NCBI RefSeq assembly: GCF_000178835.2
Contig: NC_015275.1
Location: 1,385,001 to 1,449,000, forward strand
Direction: 5' to 3'
Source: Cellulosilyticum lentocellum DSM 5427
GTDB taxonomy: Bacteria > Bacillota > Clostridia > Lachnospirales > Cellulosilyticaceae
DNA: 64,000 nt
Shown: positions 1 through 8,345 of the stretch, piece by piece
How positions within the stretch are numbered: the stretch's first letter is position 1
Layout: every line of letters begins with the position of its first letter
Position numbers and translations under genes: made by a program
The notes under the pieces: model-generated
Database searches by the model: none
What the model was told of the DNA's origin: nothing
Seen by the model: the letters and a program-made list of their open reading frames with translations, nothing else

Positions 1-2
1 TG

Positions 3-614
3 TTAGATATGACCTGCTACGATATGAATCAAGATGGAAAAAAAGAACTTTTAGTATTAACTCTGAATAAGGAATCTTCTAAGGTTAAGGGGAGAAGTTT
101 TGGAAGAGAGTTACAGTTTTATACATTAGAGGTAGAGAATGAACTATTAACGCCGTATTTAATTTACAAAAATGATATAAGTAGTGTAAATCCTTTTAGT
201 TTAAGAGCAGGCAAATTAGAACCAGGTGAGGCGTATACGAACATATTTGTAGGTGTTTATAAAAATACAAAATATTATAAAGAAGTAATGAATAGGCCGT
301 TTTTCTTTTCATGGAATGGTGAGTTTATAGAACGTAAGTGGACTGGTTCTTATTTATCTCATAATGAATTAATGGATTTAGTGTTCGTTGATCTAACAGG
401 AGATGGTGCTGATGAAGTTGCGGTTTTAGAAAAAACACCAGCAGGGACCTATCAAGTTTCTTTATATAAGTGGCTAAATTTTGGCTTTGATTATTTAACG
501 ACTAGCAAACAGACTTATCCTCAGCTAGGCTGTTTAAAGTTAGAAAAAAAGGGTGAGCAAAGTAAAATAAAGCTTCAATATTCTAATGGAGCTGAGGAAG
601 AGGTAGATTTTTAA
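3..614 (+). CDS. C-terminal part of an FG-GAP/VCBS-like repeat protein (5' end outside window)
   Basis: The reading frame is already open at the first base, so the gene starts upstream and only about 203 codons are visible. Two Asp-rich calcium-loop-like motifs, D-MNQDGKKELLVL near the start and DLTGDGADEVAVL about residue 128, are typical of FG-GAP/VCBS beta-propeller blades, and the rest is beta-rich. Clostridial proteins of this kind are usually secreted or lipoprotein-anchored, but the N terminus cannot be seen. An ATG at position 9 has no ribosome site and is probably internal. Family assignment rests on the motifs only; the function is unknown. Confidence 0.6.
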   Translation, partial: LDMTCYDMNQDGKKELLVLTLNKESSKVKGRSFGRELQFYTLEVENELLTPYLIYKNDISSVNPFSLRAGKLEPGEAYTNIFVGVYKNTKYYKEVMNRPFFFSWNGEFIERKWTGSYLSHNELMDLVFVDLTGDGADEVAVLEKTPAGTYQVSLYKWLNFGFDYLTTSKQTYPQLGCLKLEKKGEQSKIKLQYSNGAEEEVDF

Positions 615-629
615 TCTATCTCTTCTTTT
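597..629 (+). terminator. Intrinsic terminator overlapping the stop codon
   Basis: A 12-bp stem (597-608 with 614-625, one G-U pair) and a 5-nt loop are followed by TTTT. The stop codon of the preceding gene lies inside the hairpin. Confidence 0.7.
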
Positions 630-744
630 GCGTAAAAAAGAAAGATATATCTTTAGGATATTGTTTAACAGACAAAAAGACGATATAGTAAAAACAGGGT
701 GACACCCAAAACGGTAATAAAGACACAGGAAAAGAGGGATTGAG

Positions 745-1719
745 ATGAAGATTGCTATTTTAGGGGCAGGGAATATTGCAAGTGTTATGGCTAAAACAAT
801 AGGTCAAATGGAAGAGGCAAGCTGTTATGCAGTAGCAGCCAGAGATTACACACGTGCCAAAGAGTTTGCGGAGGAATATGGCTTTCAAAAAGCTTATGGT
901 TCCTATGAAGAAATGGTACAAGATCAAGAAGTAGAACTTGTTTATATTGCTACACCTCATTCACACCACTATGAGCATGCTAAGCTTTGTTTAGAATATG
1001 GCAAGCATGTATTATGTGAAAAGGCTTTTACAGTTAATGAAAAAGAAGCTAGGGCTCTTATAAGTCTAGCAAGAGAAAAGAAGATACTTTTAGCAGAAGC
1101 TATTTGGACCAGATATATGCCATCTAGAAAACGTATTAATGAAGTATTAGCAAGTGGCATCATTGGAACACCACATACACTTACTGCTAATTTAGGTTAT
1201 GTCATTGCAGATAAACCAAGAATTATTGAACCAAGCTTAGCAGGTGGTGCTTTATTAGATATTGGTATTTATCCTATAAACTTTGCACTAATGGCCTTTG
1301 GTGATGACATAGAAAGTATAAGTTCAGCAGCAGTTTTATCAAATACAGGTGTCGATTTGCAAAATAGTATTACTTTTAAATACAAAGATGGTAAAATGGC
1401 TATTTTAAATAGTACAACTTTAGCCTTGACCAATCGAGAGGGTATTATTTCTGGAGATAAAGGTTATATGGTAGTCGAAAATATCAATAACTGTGAACGT
1501 ATCCGCATTTTTTCTCATGATCGAAAAGAAATTGAGAACTTTATTATGCCAAAACAAATTTCAGGCTATGAATATGAGGTAAGAGCTTGTATTAAAGCAA
1601 TTAAAGAAGGCAAGCTAGAATGTGAAGAAATGCCACATATAGATACACTACGTGTATTAGAAATTATGGATCAGCTTAGAAAAGAATGGGGTGTTTCCTA
1701 TCCTCAAGAAGAATGTTAA
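745..1719 (+). CDS. Gfo/Idh/MocA family oxidoreductase
   Basis: NAD(P)-dependent sugar or dihydrodiol dehydrogenase-like enzyme of 324 residues, the usual family length. The N-terminal Rossmann fold shows GAGNIA at residues 7-12, the cofactor-loop motif CEKAFTVN lies around 91-98 (family consensus EKP), and GGALLDIGIYPI around 167-178 is the typical motif of the C-terminal substrate domain. A GAGGGATTGAG ribosome site precedes the ATG. It stands alone between two terminators. The substrate cannot be inferred; the catabolic island 7 kb downstream is only weak context. Confidence 0.88.
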   Translation: MKIAILGAGNIASVMAKTIGQMEEASCYAVAARDYTRAKEFAEEYGFQKAYGSYEEMVQDQEVELVYIATPHSHHYEHAKLCLEYGKHVLCEKAFTVNEKEARALISLAREKKILLAEAIWTRYMPSRKRINEVLASGIIGTPHTLTANLGYVIADKPRIIEPSLAGGALLDIGIYPINFALMAFGDDIESISSAAVLSNTGVDLQNSITFKYKDGKMAILNSTTLALTNREGIISGDKGYMVVENINNCERIRIFSHDRKEIENFIMPKQISGYEYEVRACIKAIKEGKLECEEMPHIDTLRVLEIMDQLRKEWGVSYPQEEC

Positions 1720-1888
1720 AATAATACATTTGGTAGATACAGGTCTATTTTGCGTTAGGCTTGTATCTGCAGTGAAGATGGAAAATTCATAATTTCTACC
1801 CCTATGAAAGGGACATCAAAGCACTTAGGTAAAAGCCTAGGTGCTTTTTTGTTGAATAAAAAATATTGAATAGAAGGAGAGGAAGATT
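1720..1888 (+). other. Leader-like region with hairpins ahead of a hisS-like remnant
   Basis: A local stem (AGATACA pairing with TGTATCT, about 1735-1790) precedes a strong terminator at 1818-1850 and then an SD-preceded small ORF. The arrangement resembles a transcription-attenuation leader, but I could not match it to a named riboswitch and the T-box core GGTGG-ACCGCG is not visible. Confidence 0.3.
1818..1850 (+). terminator. Intrinsic terminator
   Basis: A 12-bp stem, AAAGCACTTAGG (1818-1829) with CCTAGGTGCTTT (1836-1847), ends in a T run. It follows the oxidoreductase gene, or could act as an attenuator for the remnant downstream. Confidence 0.75.
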
Positions 1889-1978
1889 ATGAAAAATAAA
1901 ATTAAACCATCTATTTTACCAGGCTTTATGGAGCTTACTCCGAAGAATCAACTAACTTTTAATGAAATGATACGTTGA
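1889..1978 (+). pseudogene. 29-codon remnant resembling the N terminus of histidyl-tRNA synthetase
   Basis: A good ribosome site (AAGGAGAGG) precedes an ATG and 29 codons ending in TGA. The peptide contains KPSILPGFMELTPKNQLTF, which resembles the first residues of a clostridial HisRS/HisZ family (ILPGFMEL-P--Q--FN). The conserved motif 1 and everything after it are missing, and the next 130 bases show no continuation. It is most likely the 5' scar of a deleted hisS-like gene. A short genuine peptide is the alternative. The family match is from memory of the motif and was not searched. Confidence 0.4.
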
Positions 1979-2116
1979 TGTAAAGGTGTTTATAGATGTA
2001 AAGAATTTTAGAAAAGTATAGCATATGGTTGAATGAATTTTACCTACTGTGCATAGAAATTGATATAGAAATAATAGGCTAGTGTAAAAAGTTTTATTAT
2101 CAAATGGGGGATATTT

Positions 2117-2797
2117 ATGCATTATATTTTATTTTGTACCATGATCATATCATTAGGTGGACTCATTATATCCACTTATATGGGAACTGTACTTTGTAGA
2201 AGAATTTTTAAGGTACTTACGAGTTTATTATTTATAGGCACAGCAATGGTAAGTAGTAAAAGAAACTTGGCTCATAAAGTATATCACTATTGGATAATAA
2301 GTGGTCTTGTACTTTCAACGTTTGGAGATGTATTTTTGGCCTTTTCTGGGAGAAACAATTTTTTATTAGGAGTAGCGTGTTTTATTGTAGCTCATATATG
2401 CTATATCATAGCATTTTCTTGTTTGAGAGGAATAAACAAAGAAGATTTTTTGCGTTTTGGAATCCTACTTATACCTTTGATAATAATCCTATTGGTAGGT
2501 AAATTTGAATTTAAAGGAATGTTGCCATTGGTAATGGGTTATATGTTTATTATAGGATTTATGGTAGTAAAAGCTATTTCTCTTAAGCGATATTATCAGG
2601 ATAGTAAAGTGGCTGTTACATTAACAATAGTGGGAGCTTTATTATTTTTAATTTCTGATGGTATTTTATTATTTAAGATATTTGGAGTAGAAGGGCTTCG
2701 ATATGGGGATTTTTTTAATTCATTAACCTACTATGTTGGTCAGGAATTATTGGCTATTAGCTTGGCGTGGCCGATTGCTATTAGGGAAGAGTGTTAA
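2117..2797 (+). CDS. YhhN family integral membrane protein (lysoplasmalogenase-like)
   Basis: 226 residues, almost entirely hydrophobic, with about eight predicted membrane segments. The central stretch GLVLSTFGDVFLAF...FLLGVACFIVAHICYIIAF has the GD and AH--Y positions typical of YhhN/TMEM86, and SDGILLFKIF near the C terminus matches the second conserved Asp region. Characterised animal relatives hydrolyse lysoplasmalogens; the role in anaerobic bacteria that make plasmalogens is plausible but unproven. A GGGGGA ribosome site precedes the ATG. No operon partner is evident. Confidence 0.75.
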   Translation: MHYILFCTMIISLGGLIISTYMGTVLCRRIFKVLTSLLFIGTAMVSSKRNLAHKVYHYWIISGLVLSTFGDVFLAFSGRNNFLLGVACFIVAHICYIIAFSCLRGINKEDFLRFGILLIPLIIILLVGKFEFKGMLPLVMGYMFIIGFMVVKAISLKRYYQDSKVAVTLTIVGALLFLISDGILLFKIFGVEGLRYGDFFNSLTYYVGQELLAISLAWPIAIREEC

Positions 2798-2862
2798 AAT
2801 GTGTATCTATTCACTTTTAGAGAAAATCAATAGATATCAATGACAAATGAGCTCTAAACTAT

Positions 2863-2892
2863 TTGATTAAGATGAGTTGATAAGTATATAAT
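2863..2892 (+). promoter_or_regulatory. Candidate sigma-A promoter for the alarmone synthetase
   Basis: TTGATT at 2863-2868, an 18-nt spacer and TATAAT at 2887-2892. The gene start lies about 95 nt downstream. Confidence 0.4.
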
Positions 2893-2987
2893 ATAAGTGA
2901 TAGTAGAAAAAGTATAACCACTGTAAGGATCAACGAAAAGAGGATATACTATGACTTACATAACTTAAGATGATAAGGAGTATAACC

Positions 2988-3779
2988 ATGATAACAGACT
3001 TTAATCTAGATGAATTTTTACTGAAGTATCCTTATACTTTGAAATTGATTGAAGAGAATAAAATAGATATAGCCACTCTATCGTCTATTTATGAAGATTA
3101 TATTACTCATATGGATGCTTATCAAAATCATGGTGATTTTATTGCTAACATTCTTCGATCCCAAGAAAGTATTCATACGGTTAAATCAAGAATGAAAGAA
3201 CCTGATAGACTGATTGAAAAAGTGATTAGAAAAGTGGCAGACAGGAAGCTGAAGTATGGAGAAGAATTTCAGTTTACAGTAGAGAATTATAAAGACGAAA
3301 TTAATGATTTGATAGGTATAAGAGTTATCCATATCTTCAAGGAACAGTGGCAGGAAATTCATGAATACATTGTTAGTACTTGGAATGTTATAGAAATTAC
3401 TGCCAATGTAAGAGAGGGAGACAATGTGGATGTCTTTAAAAACCTGGATATAGAAGTAAGGTCAAGAGCCTCGGGATATAGGTCAGTACATTATCTAGTG
3501 GAGTTCTACCCAACCAATCAAAGAGTGATTGCAGAAATTCAAGTAAGAACTATTTTTGAGGAGGGGTATGGGGAGATTGACCATAGATTACGATATTCTC
3601 ATATAGAAATTCCGGAGATTCTTAAATCCAACTTACTTTTGTTTAATCGTATTATAGGCAGTGCAGACGAAATGGCCTCTCTTATTAATACACTTAGTAA
3701 AGAGTGGTGTGAGAAAGAAGTCACTTATCAAAGAATTATAGAAGAACAGAGACTAGAGATTGAAAGATTAAAGAAATAG
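2988..3779 (+). CDS. RelA/SpoT-domain alarmone synthetase (small GTP pyrophosphokinase)
   Basis: 263 residues. The RelA/SpoT nucleotidyltransferase domain spans roughly residues 35-215, with RVIHIF after the conserved DLIG-R segment, RSRASGYRSVHYLVEF and EIQVRTIFEEGYGEIDHRLRY, the last containing the catalytic E-Q-R core. There is no HD hydrolase or TGS/ACT region, so this is a small synthetase making (p)ppGpp, with a short C-terminal helix. The start is set at the ATG after TAAGGAG; an in-frame ATG 18 nt upstream lies before that ribosome site and is rejected. It is transcribed alone. Confidence 0.88.
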   Translation: MITDFNLDEFLLKYPYTLKLIEENKIDIATLSSIYEDYITHMDAYQNHGDFIANILRSQESIHTVKSRMKEPDRLIEKVIRKVADRKLKYGEEFQFTVENYKDEINDLIGIRVIHIFKEQWQEIHEYIVSTWNVIEITANVREGDNVDVFKNLDIEVRSRASGYRSVHYLVEFYPTNQRVIAEIQVRTIFEEGYGEIDHRLRYSHIEIPEILKSNLLLFNRIIGSADEMASLINTLSKEWCEKEVTYQRIIEEQRLEIERLKK

Positions 3780-3832
3780 AGTAGTTAATAGATAAATAGG
3801 TTGTTATGAGAACTGTTGAATATAAAAGAGCA

Positions 3833-3887
3833 AAAAACTAGGCCCTTTAAGCTATCTATAAAGATAGTTTAAAGGGTTTAGTTTTTT
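3833..3887. terminator. Bidirectional terminator between convergent genes
   Basis: AAAAACTAGGCCCTTTAAGCTATC pairs with GATAGTTTAAAGGGTTTAGTTTTT (left arm from 3833, right arm from 3863). An A run on one side and a T run on the other serve both convergent genes. Confidence 0.8.
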
Positions 3888-4170
3888 ACAAAGCACCTTT
3901 TATATCTCGGTCTAATGTATCAATCATTTCAGCAACATCATATTCTAACGCAGTATGGCTGCCAAATTGATGAGCAAGGGTTTCCTCTATATAATGCTTT
4001 TTAGTAGCTAAAATATGTTTTTCTGCTTGATCAGGAGGATAGTTTTGCATAAGAGTTGAATAGTTTTGTTCATAATGTCTTTTGTAATCTTGACTATCTA
4101 GATAAATTTCTTGATCATGTTTTTGACCGTTAGCATCTAAGTAGGATACAGTAAAGTTAAATTGACTCAT
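3886..4170 (-). CDS. Small uncharacterised protein
   Basis: 94 residues, charged, with no signal peptide or membrane segment. It begins MSQFNFTVSYLDANGQKHD, a beta-hairpin-like start, and continues in helices rich in Tyr, Gln and His. The start follows a GAAAGGCG ribosome site; an ATG six codons upstream overlaps that site and is not used. It converges on the alarmone synthetase and shares its terminator. I do not recognise the family. Confidence 0.6.
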   Translation of the reverse strand: MSQFNFTVSYLDANGQKHDQEIYLDSQDYKRHYEQNYSTLMQNYPPDQAEKHILATKKHYIEETLAHQFGSHTALEYDVAEMIDTLDRDIKGAL

Positions 4171-4442
4171 TATATTCACGCCTTTCATTGTTTTATTATG
4201 TTTATTATTCTACGAGGTTAAAATTTTATTCAAAGAACGTGGATTCAAATTTCTATAAGATATTTATTAATGTACTCGTTCTGTGTTAAATTACGAATGC
4301 ATTTTCAGTCAGTATAAGGTGATACAGTTTGATTACAATTTTAGGGTTTATTACAAAAAGCAACATATTTCTCTCACCGATTGTCTATAAAACGAATAAT
4401 ATATTACTATACATTAATAAATTAACGAAAGGAATGATCTGA
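4171..4442. other. Intergenic region, divergent promoters expected
   Basis: 272 bases of AT-rich DNA between divergent genes. A loose sigma-K-like match (ACCGATT, then AATAATATA 17 nt on, near 4377-4406) lies upstream of the first YheC/YheD-like gene. Nothing stronger is visible. Confidence 0.25.
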
Positions 4443-5483
4443 GTGATATTGATTGGCTTTCTTCATCAACGTAAGAATCCTGAAGCAGTAAAAAAAGCCT
4501 TTGCATATGCAGCAGTTGCTAAAGCTGAAGGAGCTACATTACTTTATTTTTCACCTAAATGTGTAGACTTTGTAAATGAAAAAATAAATGGATATATTTA
4601 CGAAGATGGAACATGGTTACAGACTGAAAGTCGCTTCCCAGATGTTATTTACAACACAGGATGCCCTGAAAAATTGAATCGCTCAAAAGAAGTTATCAAT
4701 AAACTCAAAGAGAGGATTCCCTTTACTTCCTATTCGGTTGGACGTAAAAAGAAGGTTTATGAGCGGCTAAAGAATGAAAAAGAATTTAGTGATTATCTTA
4801 TTCCACAAGAAAATATGGAGTCTACTGAAATTTTCTTAGAATTTCTGGAATTTTATGAAAGGATAGTGTTTAAACCGGTAAATGGCCGAAAAGGACAAGA
4901 GATTATGTTTATAGAAACAAAAGGTAATGAGTATCATGTAATAGAGAATAAAGAAAGTTCAACATACAAATTGGATGAGCTTTGCCAAATAATTTCTACG
5001 AAGATTCATGAAAAAGCCTATATAGCCCAGCCCTATATTAATTGTAGAACTAAAGATAATGTGGTGTATGACATTCGATTACATGTTCAAAAAAATTATA
5101 ATGACCAATGGCATATTACTTCGATTTATCCTCGTTTTGCACCCCATGGAACTATAGTCACTAATATCAATAGTAATGGTTCTACTAACTATCTTCTTCC
5201 GTTCTTAGAGCAAGAGTTTCCTGATTCGTACTATGATATTAAATGTTATCTCGAACACTTTGCTCTTCAATTAGCAGAACACTTAGATTCCATTCAAGAA
5301 AAGTATTTTTGTGAATCGTTAGATGAACTTGGTATCGATGTAGCACTTGATGATAGGCAAAAAATTTGGATTTATGAAGTTAACTGGCTCCCAGGTTGTC
5401 CTCCTACCTTTTATTTAGAATTGGATGTTGTCAAGAATCTTATTTACTATGCTATATTCTTAGCCCAAAAAGGTAAATTATAA
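4443..5483 (+). CDS. YheC/YheD-type ATP-grasp protein (first copy)
   Basis: 346 residues starting at GTG behind AAAGGA. The N terminus MILIGFLHQRKNPEAVKKAFAYA and the ATP-grasp segment RIVFKPVNGRKGQEIMFIE match the architecture of Bacillus YheC/YheD, proteins reported with the endospore coat. Later signatures are the nucleotide-clamp region YIAQPYINCRTKD, the acidic strand VYDIRLHVQK and the metal-binding end LDELGIDVALDD...IWIYEVNWLPG, which keeps the E-N pair that binds Mg-ATP in ATP-grasp enzymes. It probably forms an amide or peptide bond; the substrate is unknown. It pairs with the similar gene at 7178. Confidence 0.78.
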   Translation: MILIGFLHQRKNPEAVKKAFAYAAVAKAEGATLLYFSPKCVDFVNEKINGYIYEDGTWLQTESRFPDVIYNTGCPEKLNRSKEVINKLKERIPFTSYSVGRKKKVYERLKNEKEFSDYLIPQENMESTEIFLEFLEFYERIVFKPVNGRKGQEIMFIETKGNEYHVIENKESSTYKLDELCQIISTKIHEKAYIAQPYINCRTKDNVVYDIRLHVQKNYNDQWHITSIYPRFAPHGTIVTNINSNGSTNYLLPFLEQEFPDSYYDIKCYLEHFALQLAEHLDSIQEKYFCESLDELGIDVALDDRQKIWIYEVNWLPGCPPTFYLELDVVKNLIYYAIFLAQKGKL

Positions 5484-5778
5484 TCATTGATTCTTGGAGG
5501 ATTTTTATCTGTTCATTAAAAATAGAGAGAATATAGGTATAAAAGGGCTGAGGTAGATAGACGTATGGATGTGCTGTAAATACACCTAATCATGTTAAGC
5601 AAATTAACAGGATTCATCAGAGGGGAGTTTTAGAATATAGAATAGGAATAACTTAGCAGTACCCATAGATTCAACTAAATACCTCCAGTATTACAAATGT
5701 AGGACTGGCTTATGCTTGTAAATTTGAATGATTTAAGAGTATTTAGTAGATATAAATATGAAAAGGAGGCCTATTACA
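5484..5778 (+). other. Intergenic region without a recognisable gene
   Basis: 295 bases. A GGAGG at about 5518 has no usable ATG, GTG or TTG reading frame behind it. No terminator or consensus promoter is obvious. Confidence 0.4.
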
Positions 5779-7011
5779 ATGAAAACAGTTGTGTTTTTAG
5801 ATTCTCAAAAATCAGGCTCTAGTCGCGAAGCAATTAAAGCAGCAGAACAATTAGGATATTATACAGTATTATTAACAAATAGAATTAAATTTATCAAAGA
5901 ACGTAAATCCAATCCGGATATACATTTAATAAGATTGGTGGATTTAGCTAATATAGATGATATCAGGAAAGCACTCAAATTACTTCGTTTCAAATCATTA
6001 GACATTTGTGGAATTATTAGTTTTGTTGATCCTTATTGCCATCTTGCTAGTCAGTTGGCTACTGAGTTTGGAGTTAATCATTTTTCAACTGAAGCTATCA
6101 AAAATATGGAAGATAAAATTCTATCAAGAAAGGTCCTTGCTAATACCAGCTATTCTCCTCATTTTCTATGTATTGATAATCCTTCTTCAGTCTCGGATGA
6201 TGAAATAGAAAGTATCTTACCAGTTATCATTAAATCTCCACTATTTTCAGGTTCAAAAGATGTTATTAAAGCTAATAACATCTTAGAATTTAAAGAGTTT
6301 AGTAAAAGTTTATTTGATAAATATCCAGATATTCCAGTGTTAATTGAGGAATTTATTGATGGCCCTCAATATTTAACGGAATGTTTTATGATTGAAGGCA
6401 AACTGCATATTATTGCTATTATTGAACAAGAAATCACCTTTTTCAAACGTTTTATTATTACAGGCTATAATTTGCTACTTCATCCTACCCATGATTTCTA
6501 TGAAAGTCTTTATACTTCGATAGAAACTATTCTTCAGCTTCATGGTATGAGAAATGGTACCTGTCATTTAGAAATGCGTTATGTAAATAATAACTGGAAG
6601 GTTATAGAAATCAATCCTCGTATTTCTGGTGGTGCAATGAATAAATTACTAGACAGTGCTTTTGGTATTAATGTAGTGAAAGAAACCATAAAGTTTGCTA
6701 TTGGTCAAGAACCAGACATTAGCTATAGGTTTAAAAAACATGTATTTGCTGATTATATCGTTTTATCTGAAAAAGGAATTTTAGAAAAAGTCATAGGTAG
6801 AAATAGAGCGAGTAGATGTCCTGGAGTGCAGCATGTTTATATTAGAGCCAAAAAAGGTATGACAGTACAACCTCCTATGTCCATGGGTTATCGCTATGCC
6901 TATATTATTGCTACTGGCAGTACAGAAGAGGAAGCTAGAGCAAATGCAAAATATGCTACCTCCAAAATACAATTTATTCTTTATCCCCCGCAAAAAAAGG
7001 ATTTAATATGA
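5779..7011 (+). CDS. ATP-grasp amino-acid/carboxylate ligase-like protein
   Basis: 410 residues. An N-terminal pre-ATP-grasp domain (1-100) precedes an ATP-grasp domain with VIIKSPLFSGSKDVIKA (glycine-loop region), VLIEEFIDGPQYLTECFM (hinge and clamp) and HLEMRYVNNNWKVIEINPRISGG, holding the conserved E, N and R for Mg-ATP. The last 90 residues resemble the C-terminal domain of carbamoyl-phosphate synthase-like or BacD-type L-amino-acid ligases. The start follows AAAGGAGG; an upstream ATG at 5758 overlaps that site. It sits between two YheC/YheD-like genes, suggesting a joint product, but substrates are unknown. Confidence 0.8.
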   Translation: MKTVVFLDSQKSGSSREAIKAAEQLGYYTVLLTNRIKFIKERKSNPDIHLIRLVDLANIDDIRKALKLLRFKSLDICGIISFVDPYCHLASQLATEFGVNHFSTEAIKNMEDKILSRKVLANTSYSPHFLCIDNPSSVSDDEIESILPVIIKSPLFSGSKDVIKANNILEFKEFSKSLFDKYPDIPVLIEEFIDGPQYLTECFMIEGKLHIIAIIEQEITFFKRFIITGYNLLLHPTHDFYESLYTSIETILQLHGMRNGTCHLEMRYVNNNWKVIEINPRISGGAMNKLLDSAFGINVVKETIKFAIGQEPDISYRFKKHVFADYIVLSEKGILEKVIGRNRASRCPGVQHVYIRAKKGMTVQPPMSMGYRYAYIIATGSTEEEARANAKYATSKIQFILYPPQKKDLI

Positions 7012-7034
7012 ATTCATTAAAAAATCTTCAATGG

Positions 7035-7082
7035 TTACCCACAAAACTGATAAGGCAGCCTTTTTACTAGTTTTGTGGGTAA
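7035..7082 (+). repeat. Perfect 14-bp inverted repeat (hairpin)
   Basis: TTACCCACAAAACT (7035-7048) pairs with AGTTTTGTGGGTAA (7069-7082) around a 20-nt loop. No long T run follows, so it may be a weak terminator or an RNA-stability hairpin between two ATP-grasp genes. Confidence 0.5.
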
Positions 7083-7118
7083 AATTGTTGAAAGTGAATA
7101 TCACGGAATAATTATCTT

Positions 7119-7147
7119 ACATATGATGGGACTAGAAGCATATTATT
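7119..7147 (+). promoter_or_regulatory. Possible mother-cell sigma (sigma-K-like) promoter
   Basis: AC at 7119-7120 is followed after 18 nt by CATATTATT (7139-7147), near the AC-N17-CATANNNTA consensus. It lies about 30 nt upstream of the second YheC/YheD-like gene. This is a weak, AT-rich match. Confidence 0.3.
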
Positions 7148-7177
7148 TTAGTTTTTATATGTAAAGGAGAGAGGATA

Positions 7178-8206
7178 ATGGTTTTGATAGGATATTTGTA
7201 TGTGAGAAGACATCCTGGAAAGTTATTAAGAGCATATCACTATGCTTGTGCTGCTAAGGAATTGGGAGCAGATTTTATGTATTTTACACTTAATGATGTT
7301 AATTATGAAAAAAGGCAAATTCATGGTTATATACTTGTTGATGGAAAATGGAAAAGAGCAAATAGACCATTTCCAAATGTTATGATTAATGCCTACGTTC
7401 CTAAAAGACATCACAGCTTAAGAGCATTATACGAGCTATTAAGACTTGAAATACCTTGTACTACTTTTTGGGTAGGAGATAAAATGATGATTAACAATCG
7501 ATTAAAAAAAGGGGGCTTATTCGAGAAATATATTATCCCATCTAAAAAAATAGATTCTGTTAAAGATGTATTTCATTTTCTTGAGCAATATCCAAAAGTT
7601 GTTATTAAACCTTTAAATAGCCGTCAAGGCAAAAATGTATATTATATTGAAAAAACAACTAATAGTTACATTATAGAAATAGATAATAAAAAGCAAAGAT
7701 ATGATTATGAGCAAATATCACAAATTATTTCTGAGAAACTTAAAGAAAAACAGTACCTAGTTCAGCCGTATATCAACTCTAAAACACGTGATGGACGATC
7801 ATTTGATCTTAGAATACATCTCATAAAAAATGGAGATAACAAATGGGTTAATACTACCACTTATGCTAGGATTTCTTCTAGTGAAAGTATTATTTCCAAT
7901 ATTCATCATGGTGGAAAGCGAGTTCCTCTTGATACGTTCTTACAACAAGAATTTCCGCAAGATGTTGAAGAATTGACAAAAGAACTTAAAACCTTTGGTC
8001 TAGAACTTGCAGCACATTTTGAAAAACAGGCCCATAAAGAATTTGATCAACTAGGAATTGATGTGGGTATTGATGAACAAAAACGGTTTTGGCTTTATGA
8101 AATTAATGGAAGGCCTGGTTATCCACCCAGTTTATTTGGAAAGGTTGGTATGGAGAAAAACCTTATTAGCTATGCTATTCATTTAGCTAATAAAAAAGAT
8201 AATTGA
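7178..8206 (+). CDS. YheC/YheD-type ATP-grasp protein (second copy)
   Basis: 342 residues, a clear paralogue of the protein at 4443. Both share the opening MxLIGxLxxRxxPxxxxxAxxYAxxAKxxGA, the strand VVIKPLNSRQGKNVYYIE, YLVQPYINSKTRDGRSFDLRIH and the final QLGIDVGIDEQKRFWLYEINGRPGYPP. The ATP/Mg ligands D, E and N are kept in both. The ribosome site is AAGGAGAGAGG. A hairpin separates it from the preceding ligase gene, so it may have its own promoter. A role in spore-coat-associated peptide or polymer synthesis is inferred from the Bacillus namesakes only. Confidence 0.78.
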   Translation: MVLIGYLYVRRHPGKLLRAYHYACAAKELGADFMYFTLNDVNYEKRQIHGYILVDGKWKRANRPFPNVMINAYVPKRHHSLRALYELLRLEIPCTTFWVGDKMMINNRLKKGGLFEKYIIPSKKIDSVKDVFHFLEQYPKVVIKPLNSRQGKNVYYIEKTTNSYIIEIDNKKQRYDYEQISQIISEKLKEKQYLVQPYINSKTRDGRSFDLRIHLIKNGDNKWVNTTTYARISSSESIISNIHHGGKRVPLDTFLQQEFPQDVEELTKELKTFGLELAAHFEKQAHKEFDQLGIDVGIDEQKRFWLYEINGRPGYPPSLFGKVGMEKNLISYAIHLANKKDN

Positions 8207-8345
8207 AATAAAGAATGTCATTCAGATGTTGTAACTGTTTAAAGGGTGATATAGACAATCTAATGATTCAGAATTAACGATTATTATTTGCATGAGAAAT
8301 AAGCGATAGAATGCATTAGGGATTTTTTGTACACGTAACATAGAT

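Noticed and set aside
1735-1850. T-box or purine riboswitch before the hisS-like stub
   Set aside because: A TTTCTACC string and a terminator are present, but the T-box core and the purine aptamer pairings could not be found, so only a leader-like region is reported.
2970-2987. Upstream ATG as start of the alarmone synthetase
   Set aside because: The AAGGAG ribosome site lies between this ATG and the next one, so the later ATG at 2988 is the likely start.
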